Below the pieces are notes generated by a model. That model was not told the DNA's origin and did not search any database. It saw only the letters and a program-made list of their open reading frames with translations. 64,000 bases of DNA. Source: Colius striatus. Lineage: Eukaryota; Chordata; Aves; Coliiformes; Coliidae. Below are positions 24,408-41,866 of the stretch, piece after piece. Where the stretch lies: contig NC_084790.1 of NCBI RefSeq assembly GCF_028858725.1, positions 29,677,031 through 29,741,030 of the forward strand, written 5' to 3'. The translations under genes and the position numbers were made by a program. Positions within the stretch are counted from its first letter, which is position 1. Every line of letters begins with the position of its first letter.

Positions 24408-27400
24408 ACAATGAAGAGCATAAAAGGTGCTTTACCTGATATTAAACTTGCTGGTGCATACTTTGGCACAAAACTAAACAGAAACCCAGACACATTTGCA
24501 AATGGTATCTGTGCCCGACTCAAGGTTATTGGTGTCAAAAACCCTATGTGTGCCAGCAGGTCGGTGAACCGACCCTCCCTCCTTCCCCAACACCTCTCCT
24601 CCAACCTCAGCTGCCTATGATTTCACAAAGGAAAAGTAACACACGCAACAGAAAAAATAGCAGTCCTACCAAGTTTCATCTCAGTCCAAGTTTCATCTCT
24701 GGAAGTCATTTGAACATGCATACATATACATAGTCCATTAAAAGAAGGGACAAGACAGCTGTTTATTGTTGGCTTTCTGTCCTCAAGCTTTCTCTGCAGG
24801 AGTCTGCTTGCCTTTTGTGTCCTGTGTGATGAGCCTATTTCACAAAATTTTCCTATTACATGTTAGCATTTCGGGAAGCTTGGTGAAAAAAAAAAAAAAA
24901 GTTGACTTGTCAGCTACAGGCAACAATACAATTTACAGCGGAAACAGGTATCATTCTGCGGGTTGTTTCACCTATTGAAGACTTTGAATCTGTGACATGA
25001 CCAAGCAGGAAGTGTAAGGAAAGAAAATAACGCAGAGACTTTCATTGTATATCGCATTTCCACTTTTCATGACAAAGAAAAACCTGTGATTATTTCTCCT
25101 TCAGCACAACATCTTCTGGTGAGGTGATTTAAGGAATTAGCCACACTCAGAGATACAGCAAACTTACAGTCTCCAGTGGATTTATTAGTGACTCATAGAG
25201 TGCAGGTGAATTATAAAGAGAGGTCGTGCAGACTGCAAGACCTTCTCTATGGCATTCTGCCGCATCCACGCTATGTTATTAGAGTTGCTGACAGCACTTG
25301 AATTGGCTACTTGAACTAAGCAGTTCAGTTCCCTTCCCTGATAAAACTCGAGAGGAAGGCAGGTACAGATATCTTGACCAAGGAATTCTGTTGTCCAAAC
25401 CATATAACAGGAATTTACTGAAACAATTACTTCAGTTATATTTAAAATGCATTACGCCATATCAACTCAGACACCCAGTAAAAGATCAGTTCTCTGTAGA
25501 CTTTTACTGACTTCAAAATGCTTACCTTCTGAAGTTGCCAAGTCTCAACCTTTCATGGGTGGGGAGGAGGGTATAACCACCAGTATATGTATCAGAGAAT
25601 CACAGAATATATTATACAATATATAGAAGTCAAACTTTTTCAAGGAACATATTTAGCTTTGTATGTTCCCTAGTGGTAGCAGGATGCTCTGCATTGTACA
25701 TAAGGCATGTTGCATTTTTGACGTCTTCTACAGTTTGGTCAATTCACTATATATTTAGCGTTTGCAACTTGATTAAATGTGCTTCACCTTGGTTCACAAT
25801 CATGCCAATTTTCATAGAAACACATTGCCACAGGTATCAAGGTGTAACATCCGGGCCAAACAAAAGCACTGATGTATTTCAACTTTTCTGTCACAAGGGT
25901 AGCTTCTTTTAAAGTAAGTGAAAGGGCATCAGAATTATCAAATGTCTGGCCAGACAACAGGCCAGTGTATTACAGCAGAGCTCAGCTGGAACTGTAAGCT
26001 CACTGCAGTCCTTTTTAAAGAGCAAAAAGAGTCTTTAAGAACTGAAGTAAAAGATCAAAGTGAAATAGTTTATGTATCAGTACTCCAAGAATTTTGCATT
26101 ATTACTGCATTTAACAATTATAGAATTCTTTATTTCTTGAGAAGAATTGGGCTGACTGTACTGCGGATTTTCAGCGGTGGAAACTTCTGACATACTTTCA
26201 ATGGGTAATCTAGAAAGAATACCTGATCAGTCTGACTTTTCTTTTAAAAAGCATAATTGTCTTAGATTGATGAATGATTTCAGTGAAGAAGCATGCAGTC
26301 TATCCTACTGTACCCATAAAACTCACGTACTTATCTATAGGCATCTGTAGTTCTAAAATGAGATGACAGTTCCAAATAGTGGCAATTTGTGAGTAAAATT
26401 TTTCAAGCCTTCTTTGCTAGTGGGAATGTGAGTCCTAGGTTACGTAATCGTTCATAGGTCATATCTATCTATAAACACAAAGCCAGTAATTGCAAGTGTT
26501 ATTAACAAAGCATTATATTCTGGGAGGATAGAAGAAGAAAGAATGTAGTTCATGGCACTTCTATGTTTTCACTTTATGACCTCAGTGGACTATATTTGTG
26601 GGCTTTATTTACCCATTTTTTGGTAAGTATGGCTAACAGTTTTTGACTTGGAGAAGGCATACATAATCTGAGATCTTTAAATGATCTACTCATAGCCATA
26701 ATTTGAAACAGCTGCAAAATAACAATGCACTTTGCTGGCAATCTAATTAGTCCTTTATCTCATCAAACAAACCCTCAAACCATCTGAAAATTCTAATTCA
26801 AGTCTTGCCTTGATGATGTCTGAGAATATGGTGTTCTATAACAGCCGATAATATATAACTTCCTGAAAATGGAAGAATTCAGAATTAACATACAAATTCT
26901 GTAGCTCTACATACATTCCAGTCAGAATTTTATGTAAAGAGACCAAGGGACATAAGGGTAACTTATTACTGGTGGAGATAGCATTCCCTTGGAGAGAACA
27001 GCAAATATATCTCTGAATCTTCCCATTTTATAGATTGGTACTATGGCTGAAATACAGAACTTGCTCTTGCTTATTTGACAGAGAACCAAAACCAAGTCAG
27101 ATTCTGGAGTTCAAACTGAAATTTTGGATGCCCTGCTGATTTAAAGACAATGTGTATCTTCCAGCTCCTTTTCAATGTGGTGGTTATTATAATGAATACA
27201 ATGACTCTGATAATCCATTGTGGAAGTTAAGGAAAATGTGGGAGCTAACAGGCAGAATTGTCTGTTTTGTTTCATTAGGAAGTCCTTCCTTCTTTGGTCT
27301 GAATAAAACAGTTTGGTGTTAATCATGCATTAATATGCAATACTGAAAAGTATGTAAGAGATGGAAATCATAGGTGCCTTCTCAGTTATTAGGAAAGAAA

Positions 27401-30400
27401 CTGTCACAATACTTTAAAGACTGTTCAGAATGTGACAAATCACAAAGATTCTTCTATTTCAACTTGGACATGTCAGCTTTTTAAGACTTTTTTTTTTTTT
27501 TAAAGAAAGGAAGGCTACTCTGGGAGAATTCTTGTAAAAGATTACAAAAAAATATTCTTTACTGAAGTTAACAAGCTTGATAGGTTTCTAAGGTTGATGC
27601 ATTTTTCTTCTAAGTTGTTAATGATAACTGTTTAAGGATTGCTTTTTTTTTTCTTCAGTAAATTTGCAGAATGAAACTAGAAGAAAGCACTTTTAATATT
27701 TTAAAATTTACCAGATCACTCTTAAAAACTCATTTTTGTTTATAACTTCAGGAATACTGGACTTGCTCTGTAGTTTCTGAATACTAAATAAAGCTCTATG
27801 TTCCTGAAAGTGAAGGACTGCACGAGTATGATTCTGAGAGGAAAAAAAAATGTACCTACATTGATATACTGACTTGCCTAGCAAGAATGCTTCCAACATC
27901 ATCATGTCCTTTTGTGCTTTAGGGAAAAAAAAAAAAAAAAGGTGAACTCTCTTTGGATAGCAAACTATTTTATGCTTAGTGATAGAAATGTTATCCAAGG
28001 GCATTGGCTTAAGAAACATTTCTATTGCCTACAAACAGGACAGCTGTTACAGAAAGAGGATTCTCTCAATTAGCCGCTTTCTTTTTATTCCATCTTTATA
28101 ATGAGTTATCGTTATTTGTGATAACCAGTCATTTTCAGAATTGCTGCTCTTGAATATGCTTGATGACACTATTTACACACTAACTCACCTCTTCAAATAT
28201 GGCACTGCTCAAGTTCTTCAGTGGCACTGCCATTTAGAAGGTATGATGGCAAGAACAATGGAAACAGGGCTAGTAGTTAATCACTATTGTTCGTATTGCA
28301 GCAGAATGTCTGGCAAAATTTGAGGGTGGGAGTTTATAAATAATTCTGAGAATTTGTTACTCTGTAACCTCAGGAAAGAGTGTTTCTTTCCTTCAGTATC
28401 TTTATAATGGGTACAAAAGAGATAAAAAAATAGTTGTAAGAGAGAATTTCTCAGTTAGTTTTAGTGATGTGCCCCTAGGATTTCCATAAGCATAACAGAT
28501 GGTCAAAGAGTTCTTTTTTTAACTGAACTGATGCCTATTTCAAGAATAATAAAAAATTTTCTTGCTGCTGTAAACATCCCATGTATTAAAAGTTCTTTAA
28601 ACAGTAGTGTGATATTAATTACAAAGGTTAACTGCTTCAGAATAAGATGAATACAATTTTTATCTTGAGTCAATATAGTGACTTGTTAATTTAAGACAAA
28701 TAAATCAGTATTTTATTTTACAAAAATAAAACAGAATTACTTTGCTATCAAGAGGGCAGATAGCAGAGAAAGAATTAATCTCTTTCATGGAAGAAGAACA
28801 TTAACTCTTCAGAGAAGCTATGAATGCTGAAAGAGGAGACACTGTTAACCTTACTTGCAGACTTCAGCGATACATACAAAATGACCTGCAGTGGAATTAA
28901 TCTTTCCAAATGATTCCTTAAATCTCAGTACACTTGCATTTGCATTAGCATACTAGCAGATTAAGGCACAAACTTTGTATACCACTACTTAAAAGCATAC
29001 AAACTAACAAGAATGTTTTCCATTGCTCTTGAAAAATATCTTTGGGCTAAATATATTCGGTATGCCTATAAGGAAGTTTAATGCTTCATGGGTATGCATA
29101 TGGTTCCTTAGCTCCAAGAAAAAAAAATCACTTAAGAAATGCAAGAAGCACTCACCATTCCTTATACTTTGATGCTGACAGTTCCATCTTAAATGCACAT
29201 AATGTGCTCTAGCATGACCATTCACTGTTTTATTTGGACACCAACTCCAATGTCAAAAGATAAACGCTTCTAGACTACACATAATTTTGGTCACACATAG
29301 TCTTTCAACATTACCACTCAGTACTACTAGAAATACACTTTAGAGAGAAAAAATGTTGTGGATGATAGAAAAGTCACCTTAACAGAAATAAAAATGTCAT
29401 GTAGCCACTGACTTCACTACATCTAAATACTACTATAACAACAAAACATAGAGCTAATTATTATTCCAGATGCTGTTACTTATAGTCCCTGTTTCTTAAC
29501 TGCATTGGCATTGGCAGCAACTGGCATCCCTTGATCTGAAAAGTTTTAGTTAATTCTTCATAAAATTTTCAGCACCTTAGCTCTGGAACTCAGATCAGGA
29601 TACCCTAACTTGTTCCTATGTTAATGTAGTTCCCTAGAAAATAATTCCATCTGCAAAGAAAACCCAGGGCCAGAGTAACAAACTATACATTTCCTCCCTC
29701 TCCCGTCTAGTAAGTTTTTATTCTTTTGTTAGATTTTGAGGGGTTTTTTTTCAATATATGCAAAGCTTTTATTCCTGCTGGTATCTAAAACTTAACTATC
29801 CCCAGTCTTTTGAAATTTAATTGCAATGATTTTAAAAGTTAGGTTAGTATTATTACTCTGCCTTGCTCAGCCTGTCAGACAGAGGCTTTAAACATATTCT
29901 GTTATTTTGCTCCTTTGAACAATTTCCTATGCCGTAAGTAGTATTTTCCTTTGGACACTATGCATGGAATGTACTTTTGCCTAGCATACTCTTTTGTAGG
30001 CTCCAGCTGCATTCTGAGTATTATTACCAATATAAGGAAAAAAATTAAGATCAAAGCAAATCTAGTGATTCACTTACTTTACCTCCTCTAAGATCAGTAT
30101 TTGTTATCTGTTGCAACCATTATTAAGCCTCTTACTGTTGGCTTACTGTTTTTTCCTATTTTGTGGAAGACAAATGATTTTCAGTATTTCTTAACATGTG
30201 AAGACTTAATATTGGATTTTCTCTTTTGTAAGTAAACATAGGTGATTGTAAGGGAGATATATTACTGAATTCTGATGGCTTTGTAGGAAGAAAAGGCATG
30301 GCTTAGGTAAACCACCTCAAAAGTCAAAAGTATTTACTACAGTATAGTAAGAAACACACAAATAACTCAATTGTCTACAAAAGAAAATTCTGGATTTCAC

Positions 30401-30966
30401 TGTTCAGAAAGCACATTTGCATCCAGAATCTAACTGACCTTCAAACTTAAAACAAAGTATTATTTAAAAATATCTGTTGCAGAAAAAATTTAAAAAATAC
30501 TAAAGTTTCTAGTTGAAATACTTGTCAAAACCATCTTCAGTTTTAAGGCCAACATGTATGTCAGTCACCACATGCTGGTGCTGCTGGTGTTGACATATGG
30601 GACAGGGATAGCAGAGTGAGAACACAGCTTAAAATAGAAAACCGCTGAAAAATGTCACTAGCAGTTACTTGCGGTAAAACAGATAGAAGCCATAGTCCCT
30701 TAAATCTATATTATGTGCTTTTCTATTTACATGTAATCTAAATGACAGTATTACTGTGGCTGAATATATAGTATTTCGCAGTATATGTCTTTAATGGAGG
30801 TGTAGACATCATTCAAGATGGTACACATGTATATAAACCCTCAGTTAATTTCAAAGTAATCCTAGAAGAATATTGCAAATAATGTTGTATAAACGCTGTA
30901 GTGTCTGAGGGGAAAAATTACTTCACTGGAAAATAAAGTCCCACACATTGATTTTGGCACTTATCA
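24408..30966. other. FER 3' UTR / downstream region, no other gene seen
   Basis: AT-rich sequence downstream of the FER stop on the minus strand. The part nearest the stop is expected to be 3' UTR. No exon of a neighbouring gene is recognisable; in vertebrates PJA2 is expected downstream in the convergent orientation, but no RING-finger coding stretch is present. A 69-codon open frame at 24411-24620 (+) has no domain I recognise. Long A or T runs occur near 24887, 27490, 27650 and 27922. Confidence 0.5.
29717..29773 (-). promoter_or_regulatory. candidate FER polyadenylation signals
   Basis: Two AATAAA hexamers on the minus strand, at 29768-29773 and 29717-29722, lie about 1.2 kb downstream of the FER stop. 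They are the first canonical hexamers I find after the stop; a variant ATTAAA occurs earlier at 30790-30795. Sequence just beyond the second (about 29665-29695) is T/G-rich on the minus strand, as expected downstream of a cleavage site. Further AATAAA copies occur lower down (for example 29228-29233), so the true 3' end cannot be fixed from sequence alone. Confidence 0.3.
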
Positions 30967-31109
30967 CTATGTCACTTTCTTTTTGATTGAAGACAGCTCT
31001 TTTTGAATCTCACTGAATTTTGGCCGGTTTTCTGGTTTGTAGTCCCAGCACCTCTGCATTACTTTATATATTTCCTCTGGACATTTTTGTGGTGCTGACA
31101 TTCGGTAGC
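30967..31109 (-). CDS. FER: FER tyrosine kinase, last coding exon with stop
   Basis: The terminal coding exon starts after the acceptor gtgccag and completes the split Gly. It encodes 46 residues starting [20 protein letters not shown], then [20 protein letters not shown], then IKKKVT and a TAG stop. [10 protein letters not shown] is the conserved Trp/Arg motif closing the kinase C-lobe (helix H-I). Ending a few residues after it is normal for FER, whose kinase domain lies at the very C-terminus of a protein of about 820 residues. The three exons together give about 140 residues with no internal stop or frameshift, so the gene looks functional. The stop is followed in frame by TGA and TAA. 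The intron separating this exon from the previous one is 1398 bp. Confidence 0.97.
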
Positions 31110-36015
<4,906 letters not shown>

Positions 36016-36099
36016 TTAGAAGAAGAAATAAAACCCCGTATTTTTACACATTTGAAAGAACTTGAAGCCCTTTAAAATGGCCAGTCCCCTCAGCCAAGA

Positions 36100-36730
36100 A
36101 GGTGCTCTTGGAAAATACATTTAAGAAAGAGTAAAAAAATTCTGCACAGCAGTTGTGGAAAAGACAAGTGATGGAGGGGTAGAAAAAGTAAGAGAAATAA
36201 TCCTGTGAACACCAAGGTCGGTGGAGAAGGCAGGGTAGGAAATGCTGGGGATGGTGGAGGTGCCAGAGCAGAGATTCCTCTGCAGCCCTTGGAAGGACCC
36301 ATGCTGGAGCAGATTATGAAACATTGTATCCCCAGGGAAAACCCATGTTGGCACAGGGAAACAGCGTGAGGAGGAAGGAGCAGTAGCAAGGAGCTGTTAT
36401 GGATTGACCACAACCCCTGTTCCCCATCCCCCTGCAGTAGGGTGGGAAGTGGATGAGTTGAGAATGAAGGAGTGAATGGAAGACGTGAGGGCTGGGAGAA
36501 AGATACTCAAATTTTCACCTTTACTTCCCACCATCTGACTTTATTTTAATTGGCAATAAGTTAACGTTCCTCAAGTCTGTTTTACTGTAATGGCAATTGA
36601 TGAGTGATCTCCTTGACTTTATCTAGACCTACAAGTTTTTCTGTTGTACTTTCTCCTTGTCCTGTTGAGGGGAGGGAGTGAGAGAGTGGGTGGGTGGGTG
36701 TCTGATAGCAGCCAAAGTCTGCCTATCACA
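36100..36730 (+). mobile_element. endogenous retrovirus LTR remnant, 5' truncated
   Basis: About 630 bp related to the solo LTR at 56761-57889 and in the same orientation. Shared landmarks are caccaaggtcggtggagaag, gaaggacccatgctggagca, attgaccacaacccctgttc, a decayed polyadenylation site (ggcaataagtt near 36552), tgatgagtgatctcc and a terminal gggtgggtgggtg...cacaa. The 5' third is missing or unrecognisable and no target duplication was found. It lies about 90 bp upstream of the FER exon acceptor at 36010, antisense to FER. Open frames here are not viral genes. Confidence 0.8.
36669..36700 (+). other. G-rich tract with G-quadruplex potential
   Basis: Runs ggggaggg, then after a short spacer gtgggtgggtgggtg, giving more than four GGG runs on the plus strand. 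It is part of the LTR remnant. The FER transcript would carry the C-rich strand. Confidence 0.6.
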
Positions 36731-38689
36731 ACTGCCTTCAGAGGTCACAGAAATAAATCCACAGATTAACTAAAGATTTTACGCAAAATGAAACGCAATT
36801 TGAAGAAGCATCCTGAAACGTGTTCCCATAATTATGACAGACAGTGTGAAACCAGAGAACTGGCTTCATCCTCCCTTTGGCCATCTTATCCTGGCATTAG
36901 AATTTCCATCAAAAATAAAGAGCTGCTCAGTTTTACAAGAATATTAATTATGGCTCAGTGATGGATGAGAAGCTCAGAAAATCAACAGCCTTCCTTTCTC
37001 TCTCCATCTCAAACATGCTTTTCTTAGATTAGGAGACAGTCTACAGTAATACCTGCTTAAAAGACCTAGTGTGGCTTCTCTGCAGTATAAATCTAGAATA
37101 ATAATGCAAGTTAACAATGTATTATTAACATACAATATGTATATTACACTTCATTGTTTCACAATGTATTGAAATACAATGTAATAAAATATATATTATT
37201 ATTCCCATCTTAAAGTAATAACATACAGGAAAGTTTTGAAAGGGGAAAAATGTTAAGCAACAGCATTAAATCTATAAGATTAGGAACATCTTGGGCAAAG
37301 TATTTTTAAACTAAATTTACAATGTTTGTTTTCTGCTTAAACAGCTAATATGTTCACAAATGGCTTATGTGAATATTCCAGAATAAATACATTACCTTCA
37401 ATGTTTTGGATTGAAGTTGTAGCATAGTTTTAAAGTGAAACCCCAAGGCACTTAATGCACATTCATAGGCTTATAAGAAAGATTTTGCTGCGTATAAACT
37501 AAATTAGTCTTGAAGAAATTAACCTAGAGCTCTTCCCATGGTGTACATAGATTTGTTTCCACTGCTAATGCAGAAATAAATGTCTGAACCAATGACAAAC
37601 AGCTTCAGATGTTATACATGGTGTGGACATCAATGACACAGGACTGAACTATACTTAGTCTAAAAGTAAAAAGTCTAGAATCATGTATAAGGATGTTAAA
37701 GTACATGTATGTACAACTATTTTGGTCAGCTGATTCATTCTGATATTGCACTACGTTATTTGATATGTACACAAACCTGTGTTTGAGCATAAACACAGTA
37801 ACTTAAGAATTTTAACATATTTGACTCACATAAGCTTTATGCCACTAAGTTTCATGGTACAGTGATATAAATGCAGTTATTCTTGCAGTTAGAGAGGTCT
37901 AAAGTCAGCCTCCAGTTAAAGATATCAAGAAATGTATAAAACAGGTCAATACACAAAATTATGTTACCCAGTTTGATGTTAGCATGTGGTATTGTTTGGT
38001 GAAAGTAAGAGTTGCAAAACAAGATGAAATTTGTATTGCTTATACTCCAGTCCCTAAAAATTGGAACCACGAAACTTCAAGAATTTATGGCTTAGGTCCC
38101 AGTCATAATTTAGTGGGTTTTTTTAGTTGCTTTAGTCAGTATAGTCTACGTTTTGTGACATAAGGATGTACATAAGGAGTGGAAAATGTAATGAGGTCAT
38201 ATCTCAAAGAAAATTTAGAGTTAATTAAAATCATGGACATCTTCCTGTCTGGGCCTGACCTAGCATTTAAACAAGTTCTGAGTCTGATTAAGAAATATCT
38301 ATGTACCAAGTTGTCTTAGGTTTATTCCTCATATATAATTCTTGTTGTTATGGAAATTAAATCATAAATAGTGCACACTATGATGCTTGTAAACAAAGAT
38401 TACACTCAGTTGTCTGTTTTGTATGTGACAGTTTTTCTTTCAGAGACATCGAGGGGAAGTGTTTTCCATCACTACAAAAAATTCACAAAAAACACTTCCA
38501 TGAAAACCAAACTGGTATTTGAGAAATTTGGCAAAGACTGTGATACTATGTTCAGGATATATATAAATTAACACTAGATCTTCTGAAAGACCACAGACAA
38601 AGACACACAAAGTCTTTGCTCCAGGAAGCAGTTGTTTTCAAGCTGCCTGTTAGCTGGCAGTGGGTCACAGAATGATACTACTCAAGCTG
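36731..38689. other. FER intron sequence, nothing recognised
   Basis: AT-rich intronic sequence without recognisable repeats or exons. It includes clusters of aatgtatt and atatatt near 37110-37200. Confidence 0.5.
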
Positions 38690-39222
38690 CAGTGGAAACA
38701 ATGTTGATAATACAGCCATGTTCTTGTTATGGCTGAGATGTGCTTGCACAGCATCAGTGCCTTTTCTTCTCCCAATGCCCTGCCAGCAGTAGGCCAGGGA
38801 GGCACAAGAAGCTGAGAGGGCACATAGCCAGGACAGCTGACCTGAACTCACCCAAGCGCTATTCCACACCATAGAGCATGTCATTCCCAGTACATGAACT
38901 AGGGGGAGCTAGCATGGAGGGGCAGATTGCTGCCCAGGCAATCACTGGTTGGTGAGCAACAACATTGGGGAGCACTTGGCTTTTCTTTATATTATTATTA
39001 TTTACAATTCTTCTTATTATTTTCTATTGCTATTAGTAGTAGTATATTTTTCTTCTTACTGTTATTATTTTACACTATCTATTATATTGTTCTTATCTTA
39101 AACCACGAGTTTTGATTTCTTTTCTGATTCTTCTCCCAGTCCTATGCGGGGTGAGGAGAGGGTCAGGGAACGAGTGAGCTGCTGCATGGTGCTTAGTTGT
39201 CAACAAGGCTTAAACTGTGACA
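38690..39222 (+). mobile_element. endogenous retrovirus LTR, second type, 5' truncated
   Basis: About 530 bp with the hallmarks of a common avian LTR type: gcatcagtgccttttcttctc, ccctgccagcagtaggccag, caagaagctgagagggcaca, the ctattccacaccatagagca block before the promoter, a tggtgagcaac segment, a long att-rich stretch (about 38985-39080), ccacgagttttgatttcttt, then gctgcatggtgcttagttgt and an end at aactgtgaca (39222). The canonical TGT start is not visible, so the left end is lost. It is not related to the LTR type at 36.1 and 56.8 kb. No viral coding region accompanies it, and assignment to a retroviral class is uncertain. Confidence 0.78.
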
Positions 39223-39510
39223 CTCAGTTTTTGTCAAATAGGGAAGCATATTCATTGCCATCTCCCACAGAGTATCAAAAAAATGTTATGAAATGGTGAG
39301 TGCCAAGCTATTGACAATGAGATAGAAGAAGATGCATTATGATAAAACTTAACTTACTAATAAAGCTCCAAATATCAAAGTAAAAGTAGTAGTACTCATT
39401 GTAAGTCTCACAGTACTAATACCTTTTTCTGCTTTTAGCTAAATCTAACATTTTCAAAGCCATAATGCTATGTATTACTTTTAATACATCACTTGTGTTA
39501 ATAAAGCCTT

Positions 39511-39568
39511 TTGAGCACTATGTATACTTTACTTTTATACTTGAGCACTATGTATAACTTACTTTTTT
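39511..39568 (+). repeat. 30-bp tandem duplication
   Basis: Two neighbouring copies of ttgagcactatgtata followed by a ctttactttt-like segment, at 39511-39540 and 39541-39568. They differ by a small shift in the ctt/act run. Confidence 0.85.
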
Positions 39569-39720
39569 CCTTTCTCCTATGTGAGGGAGGCTCCTTCACT
39601 TACTTAGAATATACTTTAGATGACAACTTTTCTTTCCCTTTTTCTTTCACTTCATTCATAGTCTTTTTAAAAGACTTTTAAAATCCTCTCCCAGGCATTT
39701 AGTTTTCTTTTCATAATTCT

Positions 39721-40300
39721 TAATAGGAGTTTGTTCTTTGAGTACATGGAAATCAACGATGTTCGGCAGATCCAGTAATATTTAAAAATACACCAAATGC
39801 TGCCAAAAGTTCTGTTACTTTGCACTTTTAACAACTTGCCAGTCAGTGGAGTAAAATAGCATGAGTACAATTTCATTCTCAGTGCCCCATCACCAGCCAC
39901 TTCAGATTCTGCAGCTACATCCATTGTAGATGAATTTTCAAGAACTCTTTTTTCCTCTGTTTTCTCATTTGAAATTTCTTTCTGATGCCTGTTTGACAAA
40001 CATTTGCAATTTAATTCCTCAGGCTTATAAATGTCCTCAAATTTAAGAGTATCTTGTTAGTATTTCTGCTGTCATTTTACGTTTCACATCCTCACTTATT
40101 TGTTGCCAAATTTTCCACATTTCCTTACATCTATTTATATTCTTAAGAGCATTTTTAAAAACTGTCACACTGAAAGCTATAGTTACATCAAGCTTTTGTT
40201 ATTTTAATTCTGTGAGTTTTCAATATTTTTCAAAGATTTTCTTCACTGCTTCTTCATGTTTGATAGCCTGCTTTAAAAGAATGTTCATGTTTTTCAGGCT
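39721..40300 (-). pseudogene. decayed coding-like sequence, possible retrocopy
   Basis: On the minus strand a lysine- and glutamate-rich polypeptide can be followed through two or three frames. It begins near 40295 with NMNILLKQAIKHEEAVKKIF, meets in-frame stops after EKY and ELK, continues with QKLDVTIAFSVTVFKNALKN and MWKIWQQISEDVKRKMTAEI, and stops again. It then shifts frame into KFEDIYKPEELNCKCLSNRH and a 110-codon stretch, with another shift near LLAAFGVFLNITGSAEH. Amphipathic, non-repetitive wording over about 190 residues is unlike the surrounding AT-rich noise. I do not recognise the parent protein. No poly(A) tail or target duplication was seen. It may equally be a chance frame or an old transposon. 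Confidence 0.35.
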
Positions 40301-41866
40301 AGATACAAGAGGAAGATACCAAAAAGGCTTATTGGTCACTGTGATTTATTAGAGAATTTATAGTCAGAATCTGAAAAAGGGCATAAAAATGTATTCTTTT
40401 CATTGCTTTAGATTAATAACTAACAGACTTAATTTTCTTCCAGTCTCCAGGATTCAAATTCATTTCAATTTGTTACAGATAAAGTGAGAGAGCTGTATTC
40501 TAATTGTATTGAGTGGCTTATGAAAACCCTTTACATTTTAGCTTTCCATATGAAATACATGCAACAGACTTTCATTCAAGTACACATGATAGATGACACA
40601 AGATGAAACAAGGAAATGTAAATCTATACAGCTGATCACTGAAAACTTGTAGTAAGTAATCAAAATTTGTAGATGGTCTTTTTAAAAAAAAACCAAACAA
40701 ATCAACTTGTCTTCTTTTCCCTAAACCCAAGTATGTTCTATTTGTTTTGTCTTCCTTCTCCTTAATGTTTCATAAAGCCAAAATCCTGAAGAAATACAGT
40801 TACATTTGTATGGAATTAGGTATCTCTCTGTTTGGGATATTGGGGTTTTTTTGGTTTTGAGGTTTTTTTCCGCCTCACACAGCATTTGCTACTTGCTGCA
40901 GGAATTCCACAAAATCAGTACTTATATTTAACACAGAAACCAAGAAAATATTATTTATGTCACATTGTGAAAACTGTATAAATTGGACACAAATTACATT
41001 GAGCTGCCACAGAACAAGTTCATTAGTTAAAAAAAAAGCTGACTCTCACTACTTAATACCAAGCACATGCAAGTTTCAAGTGCTGTTAGAAAGAAAGTGG
41101 CTTCTCCCTCAGTTCTAAGGAATAAAAATTAATACCTAAACTGGAAATTTAATATTTATGCCCTGCTGCATAGTCCCTAAAAACACAAACAGGACATACG
41201 AGGAATTACTAATGTGGGTGAATATGCTGAAACTGCAAGGGGTAACTCATAAGACTTTTGCTAAAAATTCAGCAGCCAGTTAAAGGGGAAGTACATGTAT
41301 TTTCTCTGTGCTGGGAGTTACTACCTGGACTCATGTCTGTCAGTAATGACATAAACGTCATAAACTTTTCTCTCAGGACACTCTTATACCCACTCCATGC
41401 TTCTTCCCACCACTCCGAAAGAACTACATAGCAAGTAATACCTCGTATTTCAATGGAATTCTGTCAATTAAAGAAAATCAAGACAGTGAGCTCCTCATTA
41501 CTAACCCAGCAGGACAGACTGTCTCACTGAACTCATTAGCCATTTTATATCCCCTGTCTGGATCATGGAGTTAAAACACTCTTAGGCAATAAAGGCAAGT
41601 AATTAATTAGTGAACAAGATCAGTTTATCTCCTCTGCACATTTAATTCAATGCAAATAGTCTATTACCTGATCAAAAAAGAAGGGGCAGCAAGTCTACAA
41701 GGGAAACTGTTGTTTTTTTCATGTACTGTAAGACACTCCCCGTTCTTCAAACATCTGAGGTAATTTTCAGTGGTAAAAAAACACACCTACCACAGAACTT
41801 TGTTGATATGCATGTGCCGCTACTTTTGCTGTATGTGGAGAACGCAGCAAATAATATGTGCCTAAT

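Larger units (their letters stand above)
39223..41866. other. FER intron sequence
   Basis: Apart from the 30-bp duplication and the decayed coding-like stretch listed separately, this is AT-rich intronic sequence with no recognised element. Confidence 0.5.

Noticed and set aside
36090-36413. 107-codon minus-strand frame rich in Leu, Pro and Ser
   Set aside because: It is the antisense of the LTR remnant's purine-rich sequence and not a gene.
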